Below, piece by piece: positions 54,932-63,314 of a stretch of 64,000 nucleotides of DNA. Position numbers and translations under genes: made by a program. Positions within the stretch are counted from its first letter, which is position 1. Each line of letters starts with the position of its first letter. The notes beneath the pieces were generated by a model. The model worked only from the letters and a program-made list of their open reading frames with translations, was not told where the DNA came from and made no database searches. Source of the DNA: Aphanothece sacrum FPU1 (GTDB lineage: Bacteria > Cyanobacteriota > Cyanobacteriia > Cyanobacteriales > Microcystaceae); the NCBI RefSeq assembly GCF_003864295.1, contig NZ_BDQK01000003.1:171642-235641 (forward strand), written 5' to 3'.

Positions 54932-57284
54932 CTTTTTCAGGTGCTTCTAATAAGTTTTCTCTAGCAATATTGGGGCCTAAACTATCAGTCCTAGCTTTAT
55001 TTTCTTTCTCTAATTTTGTTTTCTCCTTATCTTTTAAATTATCTTGAATTGTTTTAAACTCAGTCTGGATTTGTTTAATATTGTCCTTAGTTTCGATTAT
55101 TTCCTCGGTCACGCTTGTGAGGTCATTAACAATACTATCAGCTTGAGAAATACCATCAGTAATTTTTTGAATGGCTGCAAATTTACCTGATTTAATAGAT
55201 AAGGTTTCATCCATCCATTGATAGGCATTTTCTATAATTACTCCACCACGTTTAAGCGCATTTCCTATTTTTCCCGTGTAGTTACCAACCGTTTCTAACC
55301 CTTCAGCTATACCAGCCATAGAGTTCGTAGTTAACTGATAAACATTAACGGCAGATGTATAAATAGCTGATAGTTTCTTCCAGTTATAAGAAAGTCCAGA
55401 ATATAATTCAGTACCTAAAATTCCTTCAAGAAAACTACTAACAGAACTCCCAATAGTTGCCGTTAAATTAATAGGGTTATCATCTTCGTCTTTCAATCCG
55501 AAAGCTTGACCGGCTGAATCAATCAAATAACTAATGGAATCAAGTAATGAACGACTTAACATTCCTGCGTTGTGAAGAACTAGCATAAATTGAAGTACGC
55601 TAAGAACTCGATCTAATCTAATCGAACGACTAAACCGACCTAACCAACCGGATAAGCCACCTTGTACTTGAGGGCCTAATCTGTTAAGAACTTCCAACAA
55701 TAAAGCATCTTGAGCCGCATTATTTAAGCCATTTAATCTTTCTAGAATTCGATTGTTTCCTGTTTGAATTGCTGGTAAAGCACAACAAGAACCGCCTGAA
55801 TCTGGTACGGGTAAACCTTGGCGTTCCCGTTCGGTTTGGGGAGTAGTTTGAGGTTGTCCCGACGGGGTGACAGGCTTTAAGCTGTCGGTCGTTGAGGTAT
55901 TAGGGGAAGTGACAGGCGGTGCTAAAGGAAATAAGGGGAAAGGCAAATTAGACGGCTTTTCTGGTTCAGCAAAAGGGGCTGGAGCAACTGGCGCGGGTAA
56001 GGCTTGAGGGCCGCTTGACCCGCTTGCACTACCACTAGAAATTTTAGGTGCGGGTGATAAAGTAGTCGAGCCACTAGGGGCCGGATAATTTCCAGGCGCG
56101 GGGTTAGGACTACCAGTTGGACTACCGAAAGGGCTACTGGTAGGACTACCAGACGGACTACTGCCCGAACTACTGCCCGGACTACTGCCCGAACTACTGC
56201 CCGGATTAGGGCTACCCGCCGGACTAGGGGCTTTATTGGGTTCTGGTGTCGGTTTAATGCTAGGAGGTGGCAACCAAGGTTTGGGGGGAGGTTCGGGTTC
56301 AGCAAATGGGGGCGGATAATTATTTGTTATATTCGTCGTATTATTGGTCGTATTATTGATAATTGTTGTCCTGGGTTCGGACGTACCTATTTGAGTGGGT
56401 TGGGGATTGCCTCCTTGTGCGCGATCTACTTGTTGGGAAGTTCCGTCTACTCTGAAAATTTCAATCCCTGCAGGAATACCACGCACGGGAGGATTTCTGT
56501 TTAACATTCCAAACGATAAACCCCTTGAAGAAATTTCCCCATTTTTCCCAACAGCATAAATATACAATTCAGCAGTAGGAGAATCATTTTTCACTCCTAC
56601 TGCTGAGATGGGGCCGGTCACAAGTATTCCTTGGTTATACGCTGAATAGCCTCCTTCCCATTTCCCATTTACTAAAACTTCACAATCAATTCGTTGAAAA
56701 TTCACGATGTACTGTTGATCAGGAACTTGACCCCCGTAAAAAGGAAGTATGTCAGGGGAAATTTGAACGCCACCTCTAGACTCAACCTTTGGACTTTTGT
56801 TTAATTTGACTTGGTTTCCTCCTCTCAATTTGCGATCAATCGCGTCGATTCCCTTAAAAACAATTGAGTCAGGATTTTCTGCTTCTTTGTAGATAATATT
56901 TCCTATCGCTAAACCAACTGCAAAACTTTCCACAATTGCAAAAACACGACCATTACCACCAACACCACGACCACGACCAATAGGACCACCACCACCGTTA
57001 AAGTTCCCTTTCGCACTTTTTCCCGCAAAATCTATCGCGGGCCCGCGATTAGGTGGGATATTGGTAAATGTGTTGGGTTTAACATTTACTCCATAAGGTG
57101 GCGTAGTACCACCGGCTGGAGGCAATTGTGGTTGACTGAATCCTTTTCCCAAATTTGGATTTAATGGAGAATGGTATGGGACAATTGAACCGTTTTTTGG
57201 CAGGGGTTTTGCATTGAATATCCCACGACCCGATGGATTATTCACATATTTTCCTGATGGAAATTGTTTAGGTACGGGGGTCAT
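54915..57284 (-). CDS. Large modular protein of island operon (789 aa)
   Basis: Family not recognised. Residues 1-110 are Gly/Asn/Pro-rich; a hydrophobic segment at about 113-131 (VFAIVESFAVGLAIGNIIY); a beta-rich module at about 170-300; an Asn/Thr-rich linker (TTIINNTTNNTTNITNNYP); a Pro/Ser/Gly spacer of about 170 residues with GSSSGSSPGSSSG repeats; CC pair near 500; then a helical C-terminal half with hydrophobic patches and a terminal Lys/Glu coiled coil. The rod/spacer/helical layout resembles phage adsorption or tail-tip proteins, or surface adhesins, by architecture only. It starts 2 bp after the previous gene. Confidence 0.7.
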   Translation of the reverse strand: MTPVPKQFPSGKYVNNPSGRGIFNAKPLPKNGSIVPYHSPLNPNLGKGFSQPQLPPAGGTTPPYGVNVKPNTFTNIPPNRGPAIDFAGKSAKGNFNGGGGPIGRGRGVGGNGRVFAIVESFAVGLAIGNIIYKEAENPDSIVFKGIDAIDRKLRGGNQVKLNKSPKVESRGGVQISPDILPFYGGQVPDQQYIVNFQRIDCEVLVNGKWEGGYSAYNQGILVTGPISAVGVKNDSPTAELYIYAVGKNGEISSRGLSFGMLNRNPPVRGIPAGIEIFRVDGTSQQVDRAQGGNPQPTQIGTSEPRTTIINNTTNNTTNITNNYPPPFAEPEPPPKPWLPPPSIKPTPEPNKAPSPAGSPNPGSSSGSSPGSSSGSSPSGSPTSSPFGSPTGSPNPAPGNYPAPSGSTTLSPAPKISSGSASGSSGPQALPAPVAPAPFAEPEKPSNLPFPLFPLAPPVTSPNTSTTDSLKPVTPSGQPQTTPQTERERQGLPVPDSGGSCCALPAIQTGNNRILERLNGLNNAAQDALLLEVLNRLGPQVQGGLSGWLGRFSRSIRLDRVLSVLQFMLVLHNAGMLSRSLLDSISYLIDSAGQAFGLKDEDDNPINLTATIGSSVSSFLEGILGTELYSGLSYNWKKLSAIYTSAVNVYQLTTNSMAGIAEGLETVGNYTGKIGNALKRGGVIIENAYQWMDETLSIKSGKFAAIQKITDGISQADSIVNDLTSVTEEIIETKDNIKQIQTEFKTIQDNLKDKEKTKLEKENKARTDSLGPNIARENLLEAPEKDVTTN

Positions 57285-57286
57285 AT

Positions 57287-57898
57287 TTAAACCAACAAAT
57301 CACTAGGTAATGGCACATAATTAAAAGCCAATGCTTGTTCCCAAAGGGGCGTAGTTTGGCTTAAATGGGTTTGACTTAAGGGGATTGAATATCGAATTAA
57401 AGCAGTTTCAAATCCATCAAAAGCTTTTCCTAAACTAAGTTGTACTAAAGGGATTGAGCCAACATTTTCGTCCTCAACAATTTGACCAGTTGGATTAGTT
57501 CGACTAGCCGCATCAACGCACCACATGGCTAACTTTGCTTGAGTATTAACGCCGCTAGGAATTGAGCCACCCGTACCTGGGGTAAAAGTATTTACCGCAC
57601 CTTGTGGGCTGTCTTCGTTAATTAAAATAGGAACGGCTTTTTCCCAAGTTTTGCCAGTTGTGCTAAGCCAGTCTGAATTAAGCTTAATTATTAGCTGCAA
57701 GGCACACCGCACACCATAATTAGGTGTTTCAAAGATCTGATAAGTCATTATTCTTTGAGTGGGAAAATTTTCGTATAAATTTCTTTGTTCTTTGGGTTGA
57801 ATTTCCTTAATTTTGATAGCATTCCAAAGAATTAATTTAGTTAATTCGTTAATTGTTGAGGGTAAACCAGAGCCAGTCCCAACAGTGATAGTAGTCAT
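57287..57898 (-). CDS. Unknown first protein of island operon (203 aa)
   Basis: TTITVGTGSGLPSTINELTKLILWNAIKIKE, QIFETPNYGVRCALQLIIKLNSDWLS, SIPSGVNTQAKLAMWCVDAASRTNP, FDGFETALIRYSIPLSQT. Soluble, no signal peptide, Trp/Ala-rich helices. Unrecognised. First gene of the minus-strand operon; the promoter should lie in 57899-58250. Confidence 0.65.
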   Translation of the reverse strand: MTTITVGTGSGLPSTINELTKLILWNAIKIKEIQPKEQRNLYENFPTQRIMTYQIFETPNYGVRCALQLIIKLNSDWLSTTGKTWEKAVPILINEDSPQGAVNTFTPGTGGSIPSGVNTQAKLAMWCVDAASRTNPTGQIVEDENVGSIPLVQLSLGKAFDGFETALIRYSIPLSQTHLSQTTPLWEQALAFNYVPLPSDLLV

Positions 57899-58250
57899 GT
57901 TTAGTTAATCGAGTTAGTGAATAGTGATAAAAGCAAGGCACAAGTCAATAGAAAATTGATAAATGATTGATGAGAGTAGTAGTTATATCTCACCAGTGCC
58001 AGGAAATATTCAATCTGAAATAAAACAGGCTTAAGAATGTTCATATTTCTTACGTTAGTGGGCAAAAAATTAAACGACAACTACAGATAATAGACAATTT
58101 CAGTAGTTATACGAATGGTTTGTAATCCTTAGCTAGTCTAGGATTAAGTTAGGTTAAAAAGTTATCTGAAGGGGAATTACTACAGACTTTAACTAATAAA
58201 CGCTTCAAGTCTGTAGTTATTTTTTTAAAAAAGAGATAGGAGAAATTATT
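57899..58250. other. 352-bp divergent region with stem-loop
   Basis: Between the operon and the recombinase gene. Contains ACTACAGACTT (58179-58189) and its reverse complement (58207-58217) with a 17-base loop, followed by TATTTTTTT: a terminator or leader attenuator 34 bp before the recombinase. The integration site (att) could also lie here. No ORF. Confidence 0.6.
58179..58224 (+). terminator. Stem-loop with T run before recombinase gene
   Basis: 11-bp stem, 17-base loop, then seven T residues. On the plus strand no gene precedes it, so an upstream small RNA or leader is implied, which could attenuate recombinase expression. Confidence 0.6.
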
Positions 58251-58826
58251 ATGGTTAAGTGTGGCGGTCAGGTAAAAGTTTTAGACACTAAACAATGGTC
58301 TAAGTTAGAAAAGAACTGTTTAAGTCAAGTACATCAGACAATGTGGGCGATTATGAGGTTTACTGGTTGTCGTTCCTGCGAGGTGCGCTTCCTTAAAGTT
58401 GAGAATGTTTACAGTGATCCGGTTAAGGGCATTGTTAGACCTGAGATATTTTTCCCGGCTTCAATCCGTAAAGGTAAAAAGCAATCTTTATCTGTTCCGG
58501 TTAATTCAACCCTGTTGAGTTACTTGGAACTCTATCAACCCCCAACGGACGGTTATTTATTCCCCTCACCTCGGAACCCAGAACAACCGATCAGCTATGA
58601 AGCGGTTTACAAGTATTTGAAAGTTACAGCTGAAAAAGCTGGCTTGAGTCACGAAAAAATCGGCACTCACTCAGGGCGGCGTTCCCTAATTACCAACTTA
58701 GCTAAGCAAGGGGTTCACCCGCGAGTGATTCAAACGATTAGCGGGCATCAGAGTTTGTCGAGCTTACAACGGTACATCGAAGTTAGTGACGCTCAAAAGG
58801 TTAACGCCCTTGAGAGCATCTGCTAA
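58251..58826 (+). CDS. Tyrosine recombinase, catalytic domain only
   Basis: 191 residues. Catalytic set present: R41 (FTGCRSCEV), K region IRKGKK, H140xxR143 (THSGRRSL), H166 (SGHQS) and Y175 (LQRYIEV). It lacks the N-terminal SAM-like and arm-binding domains of XerC/D or phage integrases (about 300-400 residues). The length suits stand-alone catalytic recombinases on cyanobacterial plasmids; a truncated integrase is the alternative. Ribosome site AGGAG upstream of ATG. Convergent with the next gene, overlapping by 4 bp. Confidence 0.85.
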   Translation: MVKCGGQVKVLDTKQWSKLEKNCLSQVHQTMWAIMRFTGCRSCEVRFLKVENVYSDPVKGIVRPEIFFPASIRKGKKQSLSVPVNSTLLSYLELYQPPTDGYLFPSPRNPEQPISYEAVYKYLKVTAEKAGLSHEKIGTHSGRRSLITNLAKQGVHPRVIQTISGHQSLSSLQRYIEVSDAQKVNALESIC

Positions 58827-59620
58827 AGAAGCTGCTTGGTAATTTCTGGCTTAGCTTTTCCTAGATAAACACTTCTCAATATACCTTGTTCCCTAAACCT
58901 GATGTACCAATAATAATTTTTCCCGATCTTTTTTAAATCAAATGTACCCTTAAGTCCTTTAGAATTAGCTTTGTCAACAATTTTCTGAGATGGGGTTAGG
59001 GAACACTTTAATGCGCGATCGCTATCTGGTTGTTCCCTAATTTCCTGTTCCCTAAAAACATCTGTATGTATTTCCTGTTCCCTAAAAGTCTTTGTACTGT
59101 TTTGTTGTTCCCTAATTTCCTGTTCCCTAAAAACATCTGTATGTATTTCCTGTTCCCTAAAAGTCTTTGTACTGTTTTGTTGTTCCCTAATTTCGCAGTC
59201 GTTCCACGCTTCCTCATAAGCTTCAAAACAGGGGTAGTCATCAGGGTCGGGCGGTTCGTCTACAACTTCTTGGAAAATGGTTAATTGTCCGTTGGGTTCA
59301 CTTTCAAAGGGGATATCACCAAAATGAGCGGGGTTCCATGATGTAGGTTTTGTGCTTTTTGGAGAAATGTTTTTAAGTTCTAAGTCCTCACAAATGTGTT
59401 CATATTGATAGGGTCTTTCAAAGTCATGAAGTTGACAATATGTCCCGTCTAAATGTTTACAATCCACACACCAATAAACAGGTTTACACAAGATTTTAGG
59501 GAACCATTCTTTAGTAGTTCCCATATCCAATAGATAGCTATTGTCATTTTCTTTGACAATCTCATAGTTTCCTTTACGGGTTACAGGTTTAACATACTTT
59601 CCGTTAACACTAAATCTCAT
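58823..59620 (-). CDS. Cys-rich protein with in-frame REQ repeats
   Basis: 265 residues. The N-terminal part has a metal-site-like cluster (CKPVYWCVDCKHLDGTYCQLHD) and CEDLELK. The middle is built from translated TTAGGGAACA words: FREQEI and REQQNSTKTFREQEIHTD, twice in tandem (25-residue unit). The C-terminal part (KGLKGTFDLKKIGKNYYWYIRFREQGILRSVYLGKA) resembles the small N-terminal arm domain found in some integrases. The repeats were probably inserted in an older gene. The convergent recombinase overlaps by 4 bp. Possible accessory recombination factor (inference). Confidence 0.65.
   Translation of the reverse strand: MRFSVNGKYVKPVTRKGNYEIVKENDNSYLLDMGTTKEWFPKILCKPVYWCVDCKHLDGTYCQLHDFERPYQYEHICEDLELKNISPKSTKPTSWNPAHFGDIPFESEPNGQLTIFQEVVDEPPDPDDYPCFEAYEEAWNDCEIREQQNSTKTFREQEIHTDVFREQEIREQQNSTKTFREQEIHTDVFREQEIREQPDSDRALKCSLTPSQKIVDKANSKGLKGTFDLKKIGKNYYWYIRFREQGILRSVYLGKAKPEITKQLL
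59046..59195. repeat. Exact 75-bp tandem duplication made of the island word
   Basis: 59046-59120 and 59121-59195 are the same 75-bp unit (differing only at the last base or two), each with three TGTTCCCTAA words at the same offsets. The unit is a multiple of three and adds 25 residues to the gene at 58823-59620 on the other strand. Four more words flank it at 58887, 58996 (opposite orientation), 59031 and next to 59496 (9 of 10). Confidence 0.95.
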
Positions 59621-59623
59621 AGC

Positions 59624-60067
59624 TTACCTTTGGGTTAGTATGTTAATAGTTTTAATTTCTTCGATTAAGTTAAATAATTTTTCATTATTGCTTTTTAGCA
59701 TTCTGATCAGGAGAATATCATTATCCTCCGTCGGTACAAGCATCATCTCTAAGGAGTCAATCAAACCATTTCTCTCTAGATAAATATCGATTAGTTTAAT
59801 GGTTAACTTATCCGACCTTAAGAAGATTTCCTCTAATTTACGTCCTTCTTCCGTTATTGCATCTATGTCAGGATGCTTGTTTATAGCAACTAAATCACTA
59901 TTAATCAAAAGTCTTTTGTCGGACATTGGATGAATCCTACAAACATTAAATGAACCACAATGTCCACATATTAACCGGCCGTATAAAGGACTTTGGCGAT
60001 CTCTTAATTCAATAATTCCTATGTTGTTAATTCTCTGACAATTTAAGCATTCGTAATGTTTAATCAT
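59624..60067 (-). CDS. Zinc-ribbon protein of unknown family
   Basis: 147 residues. N-terminal zinc ribbon: YECLNCQRINNIG with CxxC and LICGHCGSFNVC with CxxC. The rest is helical and acidic (KLEEIFLRSDKLTIKLIDIYLERNGLIDSLEMML). Forms a minus-strand group with the flanking genes (2-3 bp gaps). Confidence 0.6.
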   Translation of the reverse strand: MIKHYECLNCQRINNIGIIELRDRQSPLYGRLICGHCGSFNVCRIHPMSDKRLLINSDLVAINKHPDIDAITEEGRKLEEIFLRSDKLTIKLIDIYLERNGLIDSLEMMLVPTEDNDILLIRMLKSNNEKLFNLIEEIKTINILTQR

Positions 60068-60068
60068 T

Positions 60069-60416
60069 TTAAAATCCCTCTATGGTATCGTTTTCTTTTT
60101 CGATTTCTTCTCTAGTTTCTTGTTCTTTAATTAAATCTAAAATTTGTCTAGCGATAGAAATTCTTTCTTTATGGGTTAAACCGTAACATTGTAAACTCCA
60201 AAGATAAAACATTATTTGATTGTCAATGTCTCCATAAAAGCAGTGTGACATATTGTTTGCTATAGCTGATTTGGCAATAATTCGTACTTCTTTGTGGGTT
60301 AGAACTTTATGCCCATAACATAAGTCATCGTCTTCAAAAACATTATTATAAGCAATCGTCTCAATCAAACTACGAAAGCCTTTTTTTAGGCTATATCCAT
60401 CCTTTTCTATGAGCAT
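60069..60416 (-). CDS. Unknown small protein of island
   Basis: 115 residues, no recognised family; helical, with KVLTHKEVRIIAKSAIANNMSHCFYGDIDNQIMFYL and a Glu/Lys tail. One base separates its stop from the next start. Probably the first gene of the three-gene minus-strand group (60416 to 58823). Confidence 0.6.
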   Translation of the reverse strand: MLIEKDGYSLKKGFRSLIETIAYNNVFEDDDLCYGHKVLTHKEVRIIAKSAIANNMSHCFYGDIDNQIMFYLWSLQCYGLTHKERISIARQILDLIKEQETREEIEKENDTIEGF

Positions 60417-60841
60417 TTAATTAACTCCCTCTTGATTAATGTGTGTAGATTGTTCCCTAACCCGACTAGACGGGTTAGGTTATTTGGTACGTGGGCGATC
60501 GCGGTTTTAGATCAAGCTTGGGGGAAAGAAGGGCGCGATCGCGCACCAAACCCCGACCATTCCCCATAGGGCCAATGCTCCATTTTTCGACTGGTTGCAA
60601 ATTTTTCGGTCGGGTCGGTAATGGCGGTGATGGTCATTTATGATGGCTTTGAAAAGGCGAAAAATTCTTCTATATAGATAGAAATTGTTTGACGCTCTAT
60701 TCAACTGGGATTTTTCTGGGTTTGGCATAAAGCTCTAAGGGGGCGGTGATGGATCGAAGCGGATTGATGCCAATTGGCACAAAAAAATATAGTCATTAAT
60801 TTTCTGCCAATTGGCACTGTTAATTAGTTTCTAAAAACTCC
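60417..60841. other. 425-bp gene-free island region with palindromes
   Basis: Holds one TGTTCCCTAA word at 60451 that forms part of a hairpin CTAACCCG-ACTAGA-CGGGTTAG (60457-60478), GCGATCGCG sites near 60495 and 60536, and two TGCCAATTGGCA palindromes (60768-60779, 60805-60816). A 73-codon frame in the region lacks protein-like features. Repeats plus AT tracts make it a candidate control or replication region. Confidence 0.6.
60768..60816. promoter_or_regulatory. Paired TGCCAATTGGCA palindromes
   Basis: Two perfect 12-bp palindromes 37 bp apart centre to centre, just beyond the 3' end of the XRE repressor gene; a third copy sits inside the transpeptidase-like gene near 52009. They resemble binding sites for a dimeric regulator or replication protein. 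Confidence 0.5.
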
Positions 60842-61213
60842 TTACCTTTTCAGGACAAATGTTTTTAGGGAACAAATCCGCGATCGCGATCGCTTAAAAC
60901 AATTTAGGGAACACATGGAACAGTTAGCCCTAGTTATGGCCAAGGGGTTTGACGGTTTTAGACTTTCCGTCTTATCGTCTGGGATGCCTGACACATCAAT
61001 ACCCAAAGCAGTCATTACCTGTTTTGGTGATTTCTCTAGAAGAACGCACATTTTTGCGGTTATATCGGTTCCAGGCGTTTTTTGCCTGGCCACATAAAAT
61101 TTAACCGTTGAGTAAGCCAAACCCAAGGCCTCAGCAAAAGACTTTTGAGTGTAACCGCGTTCTTCGATCAAGTCTTTCAATGGTTTATTAACCTCTCGTG
61201 TATCTTGTTTCAT
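60842..61213 (-). CDS. XRE-type helix-turn-helix repressor with word-encoded tail
   Basis: 123 residues. HTH at about residues 9-62 (LKDLIEERGYTQKSFAEALGLAYSTVKFYVARQKTPGTDITAKMCVLLEKS). The tail from about residue 95 (SMCSLNCFKRSRSRICSLKTFVLKR) is translated from two TGTTCCCTAA words in a frame giving CSL, showing readthrough into inserted words. It likely represses the divergent early operon via the inverted-repeat operator at 61226-61273. Confidence 0.75.
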   Translation of the reverse strand: MKQDTREVNKPLKDLIEERGYTQKSFAEALGLAYSTVKFYVARQKTPGTDITAKMCVLLEKSPKQVMTALGIDVSGIPDDKTESLKPSNPLAITRANCSMCSLNCFKRSRSRICSLKTFVLKR

Positions 61214-61225
61214 TATACCTCACGA

Positions 61226-61273
61226 GTCTACTTTAGTAGCTTGACAAGATTACTTAAAGCTACTAAAGTAGAC
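61226..61273. promoter_or_regulatory. 17-bp perfect inverted repeat operator with promoter
   Basis: GTCTACTTTAGTAGCTT and its exact reverse complement separated by 14 bases. Each arm is itself a near-palindrome (CTACTnnAGTAG), so there are two repressor sites. A plus-strand promoter fits: TTGACA (61241-61246), 17 bp, TAAAGT (61264-61269). It lies 12 bp upstream of the repressor start, so it could also control that gene. Confidence 0.8.
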
Positions 61274-61461
61274 GTAATAGACAACACAAACCCCTTCCCT
61301 TAAGGACTTCCTGGCTGGTTAAGTCATAGTTAGGGAACAGGTTATAGTTTAGTGTTGTAACGAATTGCTAATTAATTGGGAGGTGTTTAATTAAAAATTA
61401 GGCTATTGAGTGACACAAGCAAACTTTTTACCATTACAGTTTCCTATTGTCTTTAAGTCTA

Positions 61462-61495
61462 AGGGGAATTATTAATAGGCTTGAATTTCCCCTTA
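61462..61495 (+). terminator. Leader hairpin before the island early gene
   Basis: AAGGGGAA (61462-61469) pairs with TTCCCCTT (61488-61495), followed by ATTTCTTCCC. It lies in the leader about 70 bp before the ATG at 61563, and is followed by two TGTTCCCTAA words at 61511 and 61529. Possible attenuator. Confidence 0.5.
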
Positions 61496-61562
61496 TTTCT
61501 TCCCTCAAATTGTTCCCTAATTAGGGATTGTTCCCTAACTTACTCAACTTTAGGTCTTTATT

Positions 61563-62390
61563 ATGGACGCTAATCCTCAAACTCTCTTAAAAGGGCTTTG
61601 CTCTCGTATTTTTCACAATGGACATGAAATAAGTTGTCAGGACTTTTTGCCCCGTGTCTACATGGATCAAGAGGTTTATGAGATTTTACCCAACTACTTA
61701 CAACACATTCTAAATGTCATTACGGAGCAAGTAGATAACGGTAAATGGCTAGAATTAGATGAGGCCATAGAATTATTTCATCGCTCATCCTTTTCTTGGC
61801 TATATATGGGAGCAATCGCACAAGTTGTTAAAGAGTTGAAAATTTATCAAGGTAAATTTAAGACCTTTAAAGATTTTTGTGAAAAAGCCCTAGACCGTAG
61901 CAGAAGTTATATAGAACGGCTTATTAAAGCTTCTAAAATCGTAATAGAATTAGCACAGATGGGCTTTAGTAAATTACCAGTTAATGAGGCACAAGCACGG
62001 CCATTAACTAAGTATCAGGGGGATGAATTAGCGGATAGATGGAATGAGGTTATTCACACAATACCCTCTCATTTAATCACGGCTGAAATTGTTGAGGAGA
62101 GAATGGATGAAAAGAAAGAATATGCCTATCGAAGTATTAAGATACCTAGAAAAGTATGGGACGAATTTGAAGCTAAAGTCTTAGATAAAGGAGGTAATCC
62201 AAAAAAGGAACTAGAGAAGCTTTTGGGAGAATGGGAACCCGAAGAAGAAACACAAGATGAGGAGGTATTAGAGGATGAAATAATAGAACCTGTTACGGTT
62301 GAACAGGTTAACCGATGGCTAGACGACCTTGAGAATCTCTGCGCAAGCTATGACTTGCAACAATTACAACGCTTGTACAATACGGAGTAA
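61563..62390 (+). CDS. DNA-binding-like early protein of island
   Basis: 275 residues, mostly helical; FKDFCEKALDRSRSYIERLIKASKIVIELAQMG followed by PVNEAQARPLTKYQGDELADRWNEVI is the block found in cyanobacterial plasmid and island proteins related to ParB-like/KorB helix-turn-helix domains. The C-terminal part has a ribbon-helix-helix-like start (YRSIKIPRKVWDEFEAK) and an acidic stretch. Likely a partition, copy-control or regulatory protein. First gene after the operator region. Confidence 0.65.
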   Translation: MDANPQTLLKGLCSRIFHNGHEISCQDFLPRVYMDQEVYEILPNYLQHILNVITEQVDNGKWLELDEAIELFHRSSFSWLYMGAIAQVVKELKIYQGKFKTFKDFCEKALDRSRSYIERLIKASKIVIELAQMGFSKLPVNEAQARPLTKYQGDELADRWNEVIHTIPSHLITAEIVEERMDEKKEYAYRSIKIPRKVWDEFEAKVLDKGGNPKKELEKLLGEWEPEEETQDEEVLEDEIIEPVTVEQVNRWLDDLENLCASYDLQQLQRLYNTE

Positions 62391-62393
62391 ATT

Positions 62394-62990
62394 ATGCCTA
62401 AAATGGGTTTTTCGGGTTACTTTACCGCTTATACTAAGCTAAAGTCAGATTTTAAACCTTTACAAAAAATTTTCCCTGATGGAATTCCCGTACTTTTCAT
62501 CCAAAAAATAGAGGGTAAATTATCCGATGAGATAACCTACTTTTGGGAGATACCAGAGGAAGTATTAACCGAAGAAGAAAAAGTAAAAACTTATGAATTT
62601 TTTGCGATTTTAAATGGTTTGTCAATTGAAAAATTGACATCCACACAGCTAACAATTCCTAACACATCTTTAAGAATGGTTCTTTCTCGATCCTTAGAGA
62701 AAATTGATATCGAATTGGAATACTTTAAACAATTAGTCTTTAAACAAGCAACGCTTAACAAAGACAATTTTAAGGTCTCTTTCAATTACACTCAATTACA
62801 CTTAGTTAATGTGTCTTGTTGTCTAGCAATTGCTTCAAAGGCTTTTGAAGAATATCATCTGTGTTTAATAAAAGATGCTAGTGACTCATTTACAGAATTT
62901 TTGACCGAAAATTGTGAGGAGTTAAAAACTTTCTATGAGGAGATTAAAAAGGGTACTTTAACCAAGAATTTAACGAGACATAAGGAATAA
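62394..62990 (+). CDS. Unknown island protein (198 aa)
   Basis: Starts 3 bp after the previous stop. Soluble, helical/mixed: GFSGYFTAYTKLKSDFKPLQKIFPDGIPVLFIQKIEGK, EEKVKTYEFFAILNGLSIEKL, LVNVSCCLAIASKAFEEYHLCLIKDASDSF. No recognised family. Followed by hairpin 62994-63033. Confidence 0.6.
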   Translation: MPKMGFSGYFTAYTKLKSDFKPLQKIFPDGIPVLFIQKIEGKLSDEITYFWEIPEEVLTEEEKVKTYEFFAILNGLSIEKLTSTQLTIPNTSLRMVLSRSLEKIDIELEYFKQLVFKQATLNKDNFKVSFNYTQLHLVNVSCCLAIASKAFEEYHLCLIKDASDSFTEFLTENCEELKTFYEEIKKGTLTKNLTRHKE

Positions 62991-62993
62991 TAA

Positions 62994-63052
62994 ATCCCTC
63001 ACTGAATTAATTTTGCAAGTTACAGTGAGGGATACTCAAACGTCCTTTCGTT
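62994..63052 (+). terminator. Hairpins after early-operon gene
   Basis: ATCCCTCACTG pairs with CAGTGAGGGAT (62994-63033), then AAACG...CGTTT (63037-63052). Probably ends the two-gene transcript, though no long T run follows. Confidence 0.55.
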
Positions 63053-63086
63053 TAATTGTTTAAACCTATTTTGATGATAACACAAA

Positions 63087-63314
63087 ATGACTGATATTAA
63101 TCTATCCATACCTCAATTTGTTCTAATTCCTTACACAGTTAAAGAGAAGGAATGCTTCACTATGATTAACACCTTTGAGATAGCAGAAGTTAACGATGAT
63201 GGGGAATTTATACGACTTAAATTAAGAAATGGTTCCCCTCGCATCTTTTCTGACAAAGAACGTCAAATTGTTATTGAACAATTGATGAAGTTTCACATCA
63301 ATAACAATAAGTAA
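63087..63314 (+). CDS. Unknown small island protein (75 aa)
   Basis: TDINLSIPQFVLIPYTVKEKECFTMINTFEIAEVNDDGEFIRLKLRNG then SDKERQIVIEQLMKFH. Beta-rich N-terminal, helical end. Family unknown. Confidence 0.5.
   Translation: MTDINLSIPQFVLIPYTVKEKECFTMINTFEIAEVNDDGEFIRLKLRNGSPRIFSDKERQIVIEQLMKFHINNNK

Noticed and set aside
60507..60728. 73-residue minus-strand frame in the island spacer
   Set aside because: No protein-like pattern; lies in a palindrome and HIP1-rich control region.
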